Shown: positions 22,340 to 34,086 of the stretch, one piece after another
Numbering within the stretch: the first letter of the stretch is position 1
How the letters are laid out: each line of letters opens with the position of its first letter
Source of the DNA: Phytophthora hibernalis
Lineage: Eukaryota > Oomycota > Peronosporomycetes > Peronosporales > Peronosporaceae
Assembly: GCA_012656075.1 (NCBI GenBank)
Contig: JAAKBF010000138.1
Span: 1 to 64,000, forward strand
Length of the DNA stretch: 64,000 nucleotides
Direction of reading: 5' to 3'
Translations under genes and position numbers: made by a program
The notes under the pieces: model-generated
Told to the model about the DNA's origin: nothing
Database searches by the model: none
The model's input: the letters and a program-made list of their open reading frames with translations, nothing else

Positions 22340-24441
22340 GTCGGCGGAGGAAGCTAAGTCAGCCAACACATCCAGGTTCGATGTTTGGCCACGTCGGCGG
22401 ATGTTGGAGTGGCAGCAGGGGCAGCTGAGTCCTCGGTTTGGCCTTCATCCTTCCTTCATCATCCGCTGGTCCTGGAGGAGCAGCAACCAAAGCCTGAGGG
22501 ACCCAAGACGCCACGATCAAACTTGGAGCCAAGGACGAATCCACCATGATACCCGAAACCACCTCCGCCTTGGTCATGCCACGAGATACGAATACCGGTA
22601 CCGGAGAATTGCACGTCGCGAACGTCGTGTTGAATGGGAGTGACTGGAGGGCGCGACCACCAAACCGTTCCGCCACAGTTGAGGAGCATCCAGAGTTGCG
22701 AGCTCGCCAGCCCAATACTCGAACGTCGGGGTCCATTCAATCACTTAGAACGAGTATTGGAGGTATCTGGGTTTCAACAAAAACTCGGTCAGGGCTTCAC
22801 GAGGCTTGTCGGAAAGCTCGACGCACCACTCCCAACAGCGATATACATCTGCTGACGCAAACGATCCGCTCTGAGGTTCCAAGCCTTGTTGTACTCAGCC
22901 CATGCTGCCCGTAACGTGATGACCGAGGGGTTATCTCCGAGCCTCTGAGTCATGCTTCGGAGGAAAGCTTCAACGGCCGAGATTTGGACACAGTGGCGTC
23001 GCTCCCATAGTGCCAGACCGAGGTCTGCTTTCTCGGTTCGGTCGGTGGACACGCCCTGGAATTGACGCCACATCTTGACGAACCGAGCTAATCCAGTGGC
23101 ACGAGTCGAAATTGTTGAGCCTGGCGGATGCTGGTCAATGATGAAACAGCATGGGTTCTCCGGCAACTTCGAGCGCACTTGCTGCCACGGGTGACCAGGG
23201 TTGATCCAATCGGCCATGGCCTGGATGCCAGCCACCGAGCACGGGGACTCAACACCGCGAGCAATGGGCGGAGTCAGGCTGCTGTTATGGATCTGGCACC
23301 ACGCCTCTTGTGCACCCGGAGCAGTGAGACCGGGTACCAAGTACGGACCAGCCATCAGGGCAAGGCGCTGTCACGGTGTCCCTGGCGCAGTAGGTACCGC
23401 CGGCGTGAAAGTACTTGGGTCGGTGCCAGGAAGCGTGGAAATCGTAGCCGTCACTTGGGTGTGTGACAGCCGGAGACCCGACCGAGACCTCGGTGTATGC
23501 CCTTGAGCGGCAGTAGATGGAGGCGTCGAACCATCGGTGGGCCCTACAAACGACCCAGCACTGGCCGACGGTACCACAATCGTAGGGACCGGAGTAGACA
23601 CCGCCACCGAGGTCACAGGACTCGTGACCGACGAGGTGATTGGTATCCCACCCGACGACGGTAATGACGCGGAGACCGGTTGCGGTAAAGAAACAGCCGG
23701 CACGCTCGGTGGAGTCGGAGTAGGCTGAGTCGAGACCGACGGAGCACGACCGAGACCGTCTGCCACGATACCGGCGGCGTCGGGGTTCCCGAGCTTTTGG
23801 GTGAAGTCGGTGCAATAGGCGACCCTGAGGTCTGAGAAGACTTGGACGATGACGGGGAGCCAATGATGAAGTCATCAGGCGCCTCCAGAGTCTCTAGTTC
23901 CCTCTGAGACCGCAAAGTGGCCAATACCGACGCGACGAGTCGGCGAAACCACTGCTGAAGAAAGCGACCCATAAGCGAGGATTGCAGCAGTACGCGGATT
24001 GGTATCGACCTCATCGCCCGACAAGTCAATGACTTCGGCCGGGGGCGGGGATCCAGGAGGCGGAGTCGGCGGGGATCCGGGCGGAGGACTCGGTGGAGAC
24101 CCAGGTGGAGGACTCGGCGGAGATCCGGGTGGGGGACTCGGTGAAGACCCAGGTGGAGGACTCGGCGGAGGCCCAGGAGGAGGACTTGGAAGGGAACCAC
24201 TCGACGGAGATACAGGCGGAGATACCGGTAGAGACGCAGGCGGAAGACTCGGTGGAGACCCTGCAGGAGACGGTGGCAGCGGCGACCCCGGTGACGAAAT
24301 GACTGAGGAGCTCGGTGGCGATCCAGCAGAAAGCCCAGACGCTTGTAGAGGTGGTGGCCTACTGACCGAGGGTTTGGGCGTGGGTCCTCGAGCTGGGGCA
24401 CCCAAGCTCTTAGATGGACGACCCAACCGGTTGTAATACAT
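22340..24441 (-). pseudogene. Antisense accessory gene of Gypsy element, Pro-rich with SIM-like motif (copy 1)
   Basis: Runs opposite to pol, from MYYNRLGRPSKSLGAPARG (24441). Contains a long PPPGSPPS-type repeat (about 24,050-24,330), then PAEVIDLSGDEVDTNPRTAA (about 23,990-24,045), then ETLEAPDDFIIGSPSSS, a Ser/Thr/Pro linker, and a folded-looking C-terminal block at 22,860-23,355 (HPWQQVRSKLPENPCCFIID, ATGLARFVKMWRQFQGVSTD, FLRSMTQRLGDNPSVITLRA). The same gene lies at 50,480-52,660. The EVIDLSGDE core resembles a SUMO-interaction motif with an acidic tail. Frame breaks near 23,900, 23,760, 23,370 and 22,790. Function unknown; not Gag, since Gag is encoded on the sense strand. Confidence 0.6.
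24040..24330. repeat. Tandem Pro-rich coding repeat
   Basis: Imperfect 24-30-bp units (ggtggaGacccaggtggaggactcggcggag-like on the plus strand, shown here only by pattern) encode PPPGSPPS on the minus strand. The unit number differs from the copy at about 52,130-52,290, where a longer unit (PTPGSPPVSPPS) is tandemly repeated. Confidence 0.75.
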
Positions 24442-24803
24442 TTTGGTGAGTAGTGCAGCGAGCCCCTGCGAGCGGAACGGGTGGCTCCGCCAGACTGAAC
24501 TTATAAAGTAAACCGCCGCGGAGCGGCGGCACTCGGCTAGTACACACTAATTGTAAAAGGCCCTTGTTCACTGTGATTGTAAAGAAGCACTGCTCAAATA
24601 ATACATTTTACTTCTTCAAACTCAAAAACTCATACTGGTAAATTTCAAAGCTTCTCGTGCGCGGCGCGACTTTGTGAAGCTTAAAAGTAAAAACAAACAG
24701 TATTACTTACGTATTATTTTTTGCGCAACACTATTGGCTCCTTAGCAAAAATGCGAAAGTGAACGGGACAGTTTAACGTAAAATGCTTTTACTGAAGAAA
24801 GTG
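24442..24803. other. Upstream region of accessory copy 1 with TATA-like site and hairpin
   Basis: A TATA-like sequence (cttataaag) lies about 60 bp upstream of the minus-strand start. A perfect 7-bp stem with a 3-base loop is at 24,513-24,529 (ccgccgc-gga-gcggcgg). The sequence differs from that upstream of copy 2, so copy 1 has a different 5' end. The rest is AT-rich with no ORF of note. Confidence 0.35.
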
Positions 24804-24804
24804 C

Positions 24805-25108
24805 TTACGTAGACCAACTATCTCGGTAAAGCCAGTCGAATAACCCTAGTACCTGAAAGCAACCAAAGTCGCTGGCTTCGGCCGGCGAGATCAAGCGCGC
24901 AGCGCTGCAAGACTAGGGTCAATGAACGGGCTTGGCCAGAGAGGTTTAGCATCCACGTGTGAAGCGAAGTCTTCGCGCGGTGTGCTAAACCTCGACATTT
25001 GCTACGCCACTCCCCGGAGGGAGGTTTAGGGTCATGGGTTCAGTTGCTGTAAGCTGTGCTTAAGTTGCAGGAAAGGTGGTTTTATGTCCATATAGTTGGT
25101 CTACGTAA
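24805..25108. mobile_element. MITE-like element with 17-bp terminal inverted repeats
   Basis: Perfect inverted repeats at 24,805-24,821 (ttacgtagaccaactat) and 25,092-25,108 bound about 304 bp without coding capacity. If the outer TA is a target duplication, the repeats are 14-15 bp with a TA target site, as in Tc1/mariner-type or Stowaway-like MITEs. Inside is another perfect 11-bp inverted repeat (24,941-24,951 / 24,983-24,993) around a gcgaag/cttcgc palindrome. Confidence 0.55.
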
Positions 25109-25383
25109 CGAGTATGGCTGTCAACGTTGGAGAAAGTATCTAAAAACTATGAAACGTTACTTCCGAGTAAGTAGAGCTATTCTCGCTACACATAACTTTT
25201 ATCTTAGGCTGAGTAAACACATAATTTCGTTCATATTAGCAAGACCACAGGATCATTGTATATCTGAGCCGCGAGCTATCTTTGTAAACCAGGAATTGGA
25301 CATGCATTATTGCAGTTAAGTAACCTATTTTCCTCTGGCCTTGGTGTTTCTTTTTCTAGCGGGCGTTCTCGTACAGGAAGACG

Positions 25384-26950
25384 ATGTCACGCACCAGCGG
25401 ATTCGGTTGAGTCAACGAACCCAGTTACAGCAGCAGCCATGGATGCGATGGAGAGTGTCGATCGAAACATCCAGTTCGAGGAGAGCGCCCAAGACCAAGG
25501 AAGCGAAGAAGAGATGGAGAGAAAACCGAGTCTGAGGAATTCAACCAAGATGAACTCGGTGAGGTGGAGGAGTTGACCATGCAAGTGAGTTATCCGCGGC
25601 CGGTGGAACGAAACCTGGCGGCGGAACCCGAAGAAGAAGCGGATGATGAAGTTCAAGATGTGCCTAAGGACCGTCCGCCCCGGATTCCGAAGGCATAATT
25701 TAACGCCGATAAACCAGGTGCAAACTAGCTCCTGTGCTATATTGGAGAAGCTATGAAGGTCCGAAGCGGTTGGGTACGGTTGTTTTCGCCGGAAACTGAG
25801 CGGCAAGCCGAGTGGGCCGATGGACCAGACTCGCTGACGAAGTGAAATGCATAAGCGTCGAGCAAGTCGCGAGATATACAGCCAAGCTATTGAAGGCAAT
25901 GGGGTATCGATGCGACAGTCTACCAGGCGACTCCGTGCTGAAGAAATGGTCGCTGTCTCATGCAGCAACAGAGATGTTCTATTGGAAACGGCAGCTGAGA
26001 CTGCGGTTCGGGTTGTCGCTCGAGTCGAACGCCAAGAGCCCGGAGCCGTATCCTCCGTCCAAAGTTGTGACCGTACGAGAAAGCCCGAGCAATATAACAC
26101 TGCCGAAGACCCCGGAGACCAAACGAGGAACCCAGCGGAAAACCGCCAAAACTCCTTACTTTAAGGACTCGGTTATGCACTCTCCCAGGGCACGAACGGC
26201 CCCAGACGAGTACCATGGGAGGAGTCGCCGAGTGGGTAGGTCAAAGGAACTCAGTAGTGGCGAGGACATGGATGAAGAGGATTCGCTTAACAAGATAGCC
26301 GAGTTCGAAGGAAAGCGGTACCGAGCGGATGAGCCACTCCAGGGGCTCAAACGCTTCATCTACGAAATGAAAGAAACGCTACCTGATATGTGGTGCGAAT
26401 CATTCTCCCTGTGCTTGGGTAGAGCGGCAAAGAGTTGGTATCGCCAACTACCTAAGAAGACCCAGCTGAGATGGAATCTGCTGAGCGACGCCTTCTTGGA
26501 CTACTATTGCTCGCAGTTTAATGAGTCGGCTCGAGCGCGTTACTACTCGGCCAAACGAAAGAGTAACGAACCTATCTGCGATTTCCTCATCCGACTAAAT
26601 GGGTATGCCAGGACGGCCAAGATCCAGTACGAAGCCGGAGGTGCTGAAGCAGCTGACCACGTCAAGCATTTCTTACTGAATTGTGGAGACGACAAGGTGA
26701 TGGATCTACTCTACCCTCTCCAGATGACGGACGTGAAGAAAGTTGAGAAGATCATCAACCAACGCATTCTGGAGGAGTAACGTAAGAAGCAGAGGGATCG
26801 CCTGGTCTCACCACGAAGTCGAAACGACAGACGAGTTGATTCAGCTCGACGATCGGAACCAAGAAGCGACGATCGACGTGACTACAGTCGCGAGAACCGA
26901 AAAAGTCGACGAGACGATGGGCGTTATCGCCGAGTAACCTCGACGGAAGT
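25384..26950 (+). CDS. Ty3/Gypsy Gag (plus strand)
   Basis: The ATG at 25,384 (MSRT) matches the start of the minus-strand Gag. An acidic N-terminal part shares RPVERNLAAE with it. The continuous 322-residue ORF at 25,812-26,780 carries the capsid-like core: RWTRLADEVKCISVEQVARY, AATEMFYWKRQLRLRFGLSL, LLSDAFLDYYCSQFNESARA and LLNCGDDKVMDLLYPLQMTD. A basic Arg/Asp/Ser tail follows (DRLVSPRSRNDRRVD). Early frame breaks lie near 25,410 and 25,690-25,810, with another near 26,780. Forms the particle coat of the element in the family. Confidence 0.7.
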
Positions 26951-28590
26951 TGCGATCAGCGACGATGGTGTTTCTGGAAGCGATTACAGCGGCGCTGGTG
27001 ATAATTCAGATTCGGGAAACGAATCAGACTACATCGATGCAGGATTTACAAGTGGCCAGGATCGAGGTTCATCGTGGTAGCTCGGCAAACCCCAGCCAAA
27101 CTCAGCTGAGAAGACTCCATACTCAGCTGACCGCCGGGAATACAAGGGCGACGATATGGGTCTCATGAGCGAACTACCTATGGGCCATGCGGAGCCAGTG
27201 GTGGCAGCGGTCACTCAGCTTATTTCTGCCGCCGTCGAGGCAAGTTCTGCAAGCAAGTCCATGAGGTTGGCCAATGTGAGTTTTTTCGTCGATACGAGAA
27301 GATGGCCTCCTTCATCAAGACCAATGTGGATAAGTCAAAGGTACCTGATGACCTCCAGGACCTCTATGCACCGGGTGATTTAAACTCGACGGCTCGCCAA
27401 CAGTGGGTTGGACGAAACCGGGCCGTTACACTTAGCCGAACCAGCGGTAGAAGTGAACTTCGTGTTTGCTTTTATCGGTACGGCGTCACGACCCGAGGAC
27501 CTGGATAAGAGGAGTGATGAACATGAAGAAAACGACGGTATTGAATGTCAACTCGGAGAATCGAATAAGGAAATCCGAGTTATCGCGAGTGAAGTAGCGG
27601 CTCTACGACCAGAAATTACGCATGGCCACCAGACAATAGTGCATCTCCACTCTGGAGAACGCTTGGGGTGGTCGACGCCAAAATTTGATCGCCGATTTCG
27701 GATGATTGCTCTCGTTATGGGAGCGGTTAACGATCAGCGGACGGAAATTCTGCTGGATACGGGGGGAATGTATCTGCTATATGCGAAGGATTCGCTAGGA
27801 AGCAGCGATTGAAGCAGTTGACGAGGCAAAATAAGCAAATTGATATACAAGGCATCGGGAAAGCCAAAGTCTTCACGACCTCCCGAGCGATAGTGAAAGT
27901 CACACTCGGGTGGGAAGTGGTCTACGACTTTGATGTTTGGGTGATGCCACATCATGCAGGCGTGGACTTGATACTGGGACCGACTTCATGATACCAGCAG
28001 TGATCAGGTTGGACTTGTATAACTCGACCGTCAAGCTACCAGATGACCTCTTATCAAGTACGTGACGACCCAGAATACGGACGCCACCAGACAAGTGGTC
28101 CGGTCGAGTCTGTATGCATGCAAAGTCGACTGACCGCCGAGTTCTGTAACCAAGCTCGACAACACAAGAATTCTGGATACGTCTAACCAAAGATTGGATC
28201 CCTACTGTGGTCTGGAATAGGAAAGGGAAATTATCCGAGTATTACTGACTAACATGGGAACTTCACTGATCGGGTGCCCAGCTCTTTTCCAGTTGTCACT
28301 TGGTTGCCTCATGGAGTTCTACCACCAGAGGGTTCCGTGCGATTAAACTCGGCGAAATATCGAGATTGGCAAGTTCTCGCGTATGAATCCGCAATCGATA
28401 AGCGACTGCTTCATAAGGAGCAAAATCTGTATGGCAAATGGCTAGCACGGCAACCACCTGCCACTGAGAGAAGGCAGTATACAAAGCCGACGGCTGTCAT
28501 AGAACGCCTAGACACTGACCAAGGAAACGCTGAGTTAATTTGTGCCGAGATGTGGGAGAAATCGACGCCGCCGCCGAGTCCGAGGTAGAA
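26950..28590 (+). pseudogene. Gypsy nucleocapsid-like zinc region, aspartic protease and PR-RT linker
   Basis: A Cys/His segment at about 27,215-27,275 (GKFCKQVHEVGQCEFF) corresponds to the knuckle at 37,310-37,360 but has lost one Cys. The protease follows: ILLDTGGMYLLYAKDSLG (about 27,745-27,800; the usual DTGA is DTGG) and then VVYDFDVWVMPHHAGVDLIL (about 27,915-27,975). The linker at 28,270-28,590 (KYRDWQVLAYESAIDKRLLH) matches 38,430-38,640. No RT follows; homology to the pol side stops at about 28,600, so the copy is truncated. Confidence 0.6.
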
Positions 28591-29210
28591 TCCGATGATA
28601 GCTGCGACGAATTAGAGAAGACAAGACCAGACACAGCAGGTGAATGGCCCTTCACCAGCGAAGCATTATTGGATGCAGTTGTATCCACAACGGACCAACA
28701 AGACGGTGGTCTAGAGACCATATCCGGATTTATCGGTAACGCTACTGGACCCGATACAGTTGACTCAGTCGGGGTGCGAAAGACGTCCTTCCAGGACCCT
28801 GGTGGAGGTAAACTGCCATTGTCGAGTTCCGATCACGTCCGGGCTCATCGGACCAAGAGTATCGAAGCTCTTCGCCGAACTCCTCTGACTCGGTTGAAGT
28901 CCCATGAGCGGTTGCGGCGATATGCCAATCCCAAATCCCTTACGGCAGCTGGCTCTCGTAGGCGCAAAGTACGCCCACTCTTCAGCCATACTCTCGCCCG
29001 CTTCCAGGGGAGGAAGGATACGAGAGGATTGATGATATGCTAGGGGATCCCGACTCATTCCTTGCTGATGTTCCTAGCTGAGGTAATGGCGATGTCGGAC
29101 AGTGAAGCTCTCCATCCTTCGGCTTAAGTATCCAAGTCTCCGTCTCGGCTCCAATCTCATCTTCGAATTCAACCTCCTAGTGCAGCCACTATATAATTTT
29201 TTGGAAGGCG
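28591..29210. other. Junction region with TATA-like site
   Basis: From 28,600 an ORF with acidic then basic sequence (SIEALRRTPLTRLKSHERLR near 28,860-28,920) continues to a stop at 29,041-29,043 without recognised domain. The sequence tatataatttt at about 29,190 lies just upstream of the next ORF (ATG 29,211) and is a plausible promoter. Probably retroelement-internal DNA. Confidence 0.3.
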
Positions 29211-31165
29211 ATGCCTCTCTCGACCTCATTCGACGGGTATAATTCTCCAGTCCCGCCGAGCGTCACTTCGCTTTCCATGGATAATGCAATGGAGCTGGAG
29301 GTTGATGGCCCTGATCAGCTCGCCGAGTCTCTACCAGCGCAGACCACTCAGCAGGATCCTCTGGTTACTTTGGCTTCAACTTGCCCGGATGCTAGTGTCG
29401 GAAAGCCCACCTCGGAGATTGATCTCGGCGAAGTTATTTCGGCAGAGGTTGACTTGGCTAATGCTGGTCCAATCTCGTCTACTTCGTTGTCAACTTCGTC
29501 TCCATTGGGTTCGACTTCTACTCCGAGCTCGGTTACACTTGTTGTTTCGTCTGTTGGTCTTCCAATCAATTCATCCCATTCCTGCTGCGCCAGTGTCCGC
29601 TCCATTGGTCAATTCTGACTCGGCGAGCCTCAGTAAGGTGATTCGGCTACATGCTTGTTCGGGACCACAACCCCTGGTTCCAGCTCAGCTAAATCCTACT
29701 GCTAGTTCAGTGGAATTGAAATCACCTTGAGGTCGCCCCTTGCGTATGGATGTTGCTACCGCCCGCCAAGTGAACGCTCCGCTACTGGAGAATCTTGGCA
29801 CATCAGATCGAAAGGTGCTTGGGCTAAGTTACTCAGGTAACCGTCCACATCCAGCTTCGCTCAACAATGGCAGCTCGGCTGCTGATCCTCTCAAATTTTC
29901 GGACGAATCGTCTGAGGACGTTAATGACTCAGCTAACGCAGATGAAGAGTCTGCTGCGGAATCAGTGGATGACGAATCGGTCGTCGACCTGAGCCAAGTT
30001 GAGCACGTGAAAATTCCACCCTCATCGGAGTTCAATAAACTTTTCTCCAGTCGTGACGAGAGATACCAACTCGGCTGGGGTTTCTGGACGTTCGACCGGT
30101 TTGGATCAACCAGGTGCCGCCTCAATGAAAAATGAGGAGCTACTTGGCTGCTGGCCGTGTTCCACCTGGACCTCCCACTCACGCTGAGCCAACGAAGAAA
30201 ACCAAGTCTGGTAAGAAGAAGAAGCACAAGCATAAGCGCAAACATCGCTCTCCATCAGCATCGTCTCATTCTTCGAAGCGTCGGCGACGACCCAGTTCTG
30301 ACTCGGCGGATGTAATTTCCCATGGAGCTGCTGCGATCGCAGGCTTCCGTTCAACCACATCGTAAGATCTCGACATCTTACTCAAAAGGGACGAAGTTGA
30401 GTTCGGCATCTACATCCAAGAGTAAAAGGCGATCAGTGCATCAACCTGCTGCTCTTCTACCGCCTGTCCTGTGTCTCCCAATGTGTCAGCTGCGAACCCG
30501 AGCTTCTCAAGCTGCATCTCGAGATTCTGTGGTGGCGCCGGGAATGACTCGACTTTGGGAGGTACCTTTCTTCCATTTTGGCTTGGCTCGATGCTGGGCG
30601 CAAATTCTGGAGGTGCATTAGGTCAAGTTCCAACGGTGACGGTGGCAGGCCAAGCAAATGTTCCCCTACATTCAGCACTGTGGCGGGTATTCGATCTTTC
30701 ATGGATGTTTTCATCCTCAGCATCCTTGTCAGCAGTTGCGTCGTATGATCCCTGACGTTCCCATTTTCGCCTCTCCTGTAGTCCTTTTGAAAGCTTGAGC
30801 GTGCTGCTTCCAAATCTCTTCCTAGAACTCTCATGGAAATGATAGCGGATTTGTGGACTAAGAGCCGTGGTGACACGTTTGATAGCCCAACTGGGCTTCC
30901 TGACTCGGCGAGCCCGTACACTCGATATTACGTGCCCATGTGGGAACGGACTCACTGGGTCGTCGAGTCGAGTGTACTTATGGGCTTTCACCCTGACTTC
31001 GCTCGATTTGGGTCGGTGGAAGAAACCGTGGAGGCCTTTGACTTGTGGCACCAGTACAAACGCGCACGTAAACGTCGTGGTGATGCTTTGCACATGCTGG
31101 TTTCGTCGATTTTTGATGAGCTCTACTCGACTGCGACTGCCACTCGCGGTGGTAATGTTTTGTAG
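29211..31165 (+). pseudogene. Retroelement accessory ORF, Ser/acidic N-terminus, Lys-rich NLS, conserved C-terminal block
   Basis: The ATG at 29,211 opens a Ser/Thr/Pro-rich acidic segment (MELEVDGPDQLAESLPAQTT). After breaks near 29,580 and 29,730 the acidic run ESAAESVDDESVVDLSQVEH follows. A strong nuclear-localisation-like Lys cluster (KSGKKKKHKHKRKHR, about 30,205-30,250) comes next. The C-terminal block at 30,833-31,165 (YYVPMWERTHWVVESSVLMG, LWHQYKRARKRRGDALHMLV) is continuous and looks folded. It stops exactly at an LTR edge. The plan (acidic/Pro, NLS, folded C-terminus) parallels the antisense accessory genes, but I see no clear sequence identity. Function unknown. Confidence 0.4.
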
Positions 31166-31725
31166 GATCACGCAGAAATTTTCACTACCAAATGAAGTGA
31201 ATTCACCAACAACACTCGCTTCCCTTGCCAGGTCAACGAGCGTTGGATCAAACCTGAGGACCGGAAGCGATCCCTTTCGCCGGGTTGATGTGAACCCTCT
31301 GTACACCTATTAGGCCAACCCAATAACCTGCACCACTAGCCACGAGCGAGGGCTAGTATGCAATATTGCGCTTTCGCGCGAACCCCCGCAGTCTCTCAGA
31401 AGGAAGGGTACCGGCTGTCAAGCCTAATATGGGTTTGCCGAGGTAAAACTCGGCGGGTAGTAAATATGTATGGAACACTCGGTTCCACTATGATATATGG
31501 TAAACGACGCTTCTCGTCGCTCCCAACACTCGGCCACTCTAATCTCTTGACTGACCGGCAACAAACCCTCGGTTCAATGTACCTTAGGCTCGTTGACCAG
31601 CATCCACAAGCCGAGCGTATCCAGACCCTAAGAAAAGCTAGCTAGACTTACCGCAGACGGACTTGATCCTTGGTGACTTGGGGGAAGACTGCTGATTTAT
31701 TTATGTTGATCTATGACTTCGAGAG
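31161..31725 (-). repeat. Partial LTR, reverse orientation
   Basis: Reverse complement of 54,296-54,877, lacking the first part of that LTR. It begins TGTAGGATCAC at 31,161, the complement of the LTR 3' end. Its truncated side lies inside the coiled-coil accessory ORF: the reading AAHLRQAN breaks off at the LTR junction. Confidence 0.7.
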
Positions 31726-32566
31726 CCTCCGTTGGCTTGGCGCAGGTGCGCTGCCGCCTGTTCATGCTCGTCCTTGAGAGCGATGCACGACTGACGGAGG
31801 CTATCCAGACAGTCACGAGTACGACTCTCGTCGCTGGTAGCTTGGTGCTGAAACGCTCGAACTGCTCGCGTTCTCGCGTCACTGCTTGAAGACGGTCCTC
31901 GGTGAGCCTTGAGCTCTGCCACCTCGTTACGCAGGTCGGCAATGAGCTCAGCCTCACCCGGTGGAAGCTGGGCGGGAGCCACAACGGCATTCAGAACCTC
32001 ACCGAGGTCTGTGGCATGCTCCATCCGGCTGTCGAGCGACGAATCGACTCGCCGAGGGCGCTGACGGGCCACATTAACTACGAGCTGACCCAACTGGAGG
32101 AGACGCTGCTTGCGCAGAGGAGAGACCGAAGGCTCGGCCGAGGCAACGCGAGGAGGAGCGACGCCGGGGTGTCGGTATGACACCCGACCGAGACAAGGCG
32201 AGCGTCCCGGGCGCCTAAGGGTCCGGAGACCGCCGCGGGAGTAAGTATGCCAGGATGGGCGAAGCTTCTGGTGATGACGGAGCATGCGAAGCGGCGAACC
32301 TTCGGCTGCACCACCATCAGCTGGCGGAGGACCATCGGGGCGTTGTGGAGTCGGTACCGAAGACTCGGAGGGCCAGAAACGTCGGCAGGAGCATCGGCAG
32401 GCTCCGCAATCGTGCCTGTGCTATTGAAGGAAGATGGAACGAAGAGTTAGAAGGAGTGCAGGATGTTGAGGTGATGAAGGTGGAGCAGCCTACTCCCGTC
32501 GCTCGTAGTGATAGCACGGAGAGCGGCGGCGGTGGCGTCGCTGAGAAGACGCGACGGATGAGCCAT
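31726..32566 (-). pseudogene. Coiled-coil N-terminal part of accessory gene, truncated copy
   Basis: The ATG at 32,566 (MAHPSRLLSDATAAALRAIT on the better copy) leads through RLVSVGCHTDT and QRLLQLGQLVVNVARQRPRR into a coiled coil (LIADLRNEVAELKAH, ALKDEHEQAAAHLRQA), where it is cut by an LTR piece at 31,725. The parallel copy at 52,680-53,931 is longer. Several frame breaks. Confidence 0.55.
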
Positions 32567-32739
32567 GGTGCGAAGATGCGGAAACACCACGACGCGCACT
32601 ACTTGTGGAAGGTTGCGTCGAGGCGGGGAGTAGTGGTGTTGGGTTTTGAGCGTTCGGTCGCCAGTCCGCAAGGTTGCCCTTCCTGAAGGAAAGTGACCGG
32701 CGTGCCCTGATTGGCTGATTCATACATTCCCGCGCCACA

Positions 32740-33160
32740 GTGGCCACGATAGTTTAGTGACCGAGGCCTCGGTCGGGTATAATAAACTCCCGGCCGAGGC
32801 TACGAGCCCTCGTTTGTACCATTTCAGTTTCGTACCCTCGATATTATGGACGGGTACAGGATCACACATCGATCGGTTTACACTGGATATTTGTATTTAG
32901 ATATAGGACTAGCTATAGATTGACTACAGAGGCCTCGGAGCCATAGACCAACATAAATAAATCAGCCGTCTTCCCCCAAGTCACCAGGGTCAAGTCCGTC
33001 TTCTGTAAGTCTAATTTTCTCGTCTTAGAGTCTGGATATGCTCGGCTACGAGGAATTCATGTCAGCGAGCTCAAGGGACATTGAACCGAGAGTATGTTGC
33101 TGGTCAATCGAAGAGATTAGAGTGGCCGAGGGTTGGAAGCGACAGGGGTAGGGGTTGCAG
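32740..33160 (+). repeat. LTR fragment, forward orientation
   Basis: Matches 54,060-54,520 with many substitutions, including the TATA-like gggtataataaa (about 32,777-32,788) and the agattagagtggccgag block near 33,115-33,131. It stops at about 33,160; the 3' half of the LTR is absent. Older than the 54-kb copy, by eye. Confidence 0.65.
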
Positions 33161-33539
33161 CGAGGCAAACGCGGTGGCTCATCGAGGGACTTTAAAAGGT
33201 GGTTTAGCAAGGGCGTTTTGAGTGGCGGGTGATCAAGTGAGATGGTAAAACGGCGCGGCAAGAAGGCAAGCTGGTGACTGGCGAGATTTTCTTCGACATG
33301 GTCCTGATCTACTTGGTCTTTTAGGAACAAACCGATTTGATCGTATCAATGTAGCTCAACACTACTTGAATGGTCTTTCAACACTGAAACATTCGCTGCA
33401 ACCACTGCAACTTCAATGAAGGGTCTGTTGCCAACGAGAATGGCAGGCATACAGGTACATAGTCAGAGTGAACACGGCAATATGCAACATGATCCCCGCC
33501 AGTATAAGATCGGCCAGAGCCGGCTGTTGCGCTATTTCA
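33161..33539. other. Unassigned repeat-flanked spacer
   Basis: No domain in six frames. Probably remnants between LTR pieces. Short ORFs on both strands look random. Confidence 0.3.
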
Positions 33540-33725
33540 CGTGAGAAGATAACAATCGCCGAGTTAGGTCGGCGTTGTTGGCTCCTGGGTGAGTTATCCC
33601 CAGCGATTCGGCCAGGTAGTGTTTCACTCTCGTTGAATGCCAGGCAACTCAAGCCAGCCAAACTTCCAGGGTTAGCCGAGTTCTACTGACTCCTCTGTGC
33701 TTAATCCCGTGTCCTCACCAATGGG
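33540..33725 (-). repeat. Fragment related to the short LTR at 20.5-20.7 kb
   Basis: Shares spaced blocks with 20,530-20,690 in the same orientation (cgccgag-taggtcggcg, ctcaagcc/ctcc, gtgctt-aatccc). Divergent, so an older relative. Confidence 0.4.
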
Positions 33726-34086
33726 TTGAGAACAGCGCGCGAGCGATTTTACGTGTCGCCGAGGCAAAAGCTTCTCGACTGACAGTGTTACGGCACCTGG
33801 GCTATCCGACGTACCGACTCGCCGAGTTCGGCAAGATTTCTTCGCGCGTAGCGAGACACGCCCTACCCCGGTCCAACCCATTTCTTGGCGCTACAAGTCA
33901 ACACCCTACAAGCTATCCTCTCCGGGTGTCGACGGCAGGCATAATCTAGCCCGTGCCAAAACTTACCGGAGAGGTCTACACTTATCTTGGACTTAGCAAA
34001 TTCTGCTCTGTTAGTTCTGTTATATTCTGAGAACCTGAAAACCCTTGTTTTGGTTTCCTAAATATCCTTTACAAATATCAAATGAA

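Noticed and set aside
23999..24436. Gly/Asp-rich plus-strand ORF (GGDPGGGLGG repeats)
   Set aside because: It is the complement of the Pro-rich minus-strand repeat; the SIM-like motif and the C-terminal block conserved with copy 2 are on the minus strand.
24942..25040. Possible Helitron 3' hairpin
   Set aside because: The hairpin is inside perfect terminal inverted repeats, and no CTRR end with a following T was found; a MITE explains it better.
25056..25319. An 87-residue plus-strand ORF
   Set aside because: It starts inside the MITE-like element, shows no domain and has random-looking composition.
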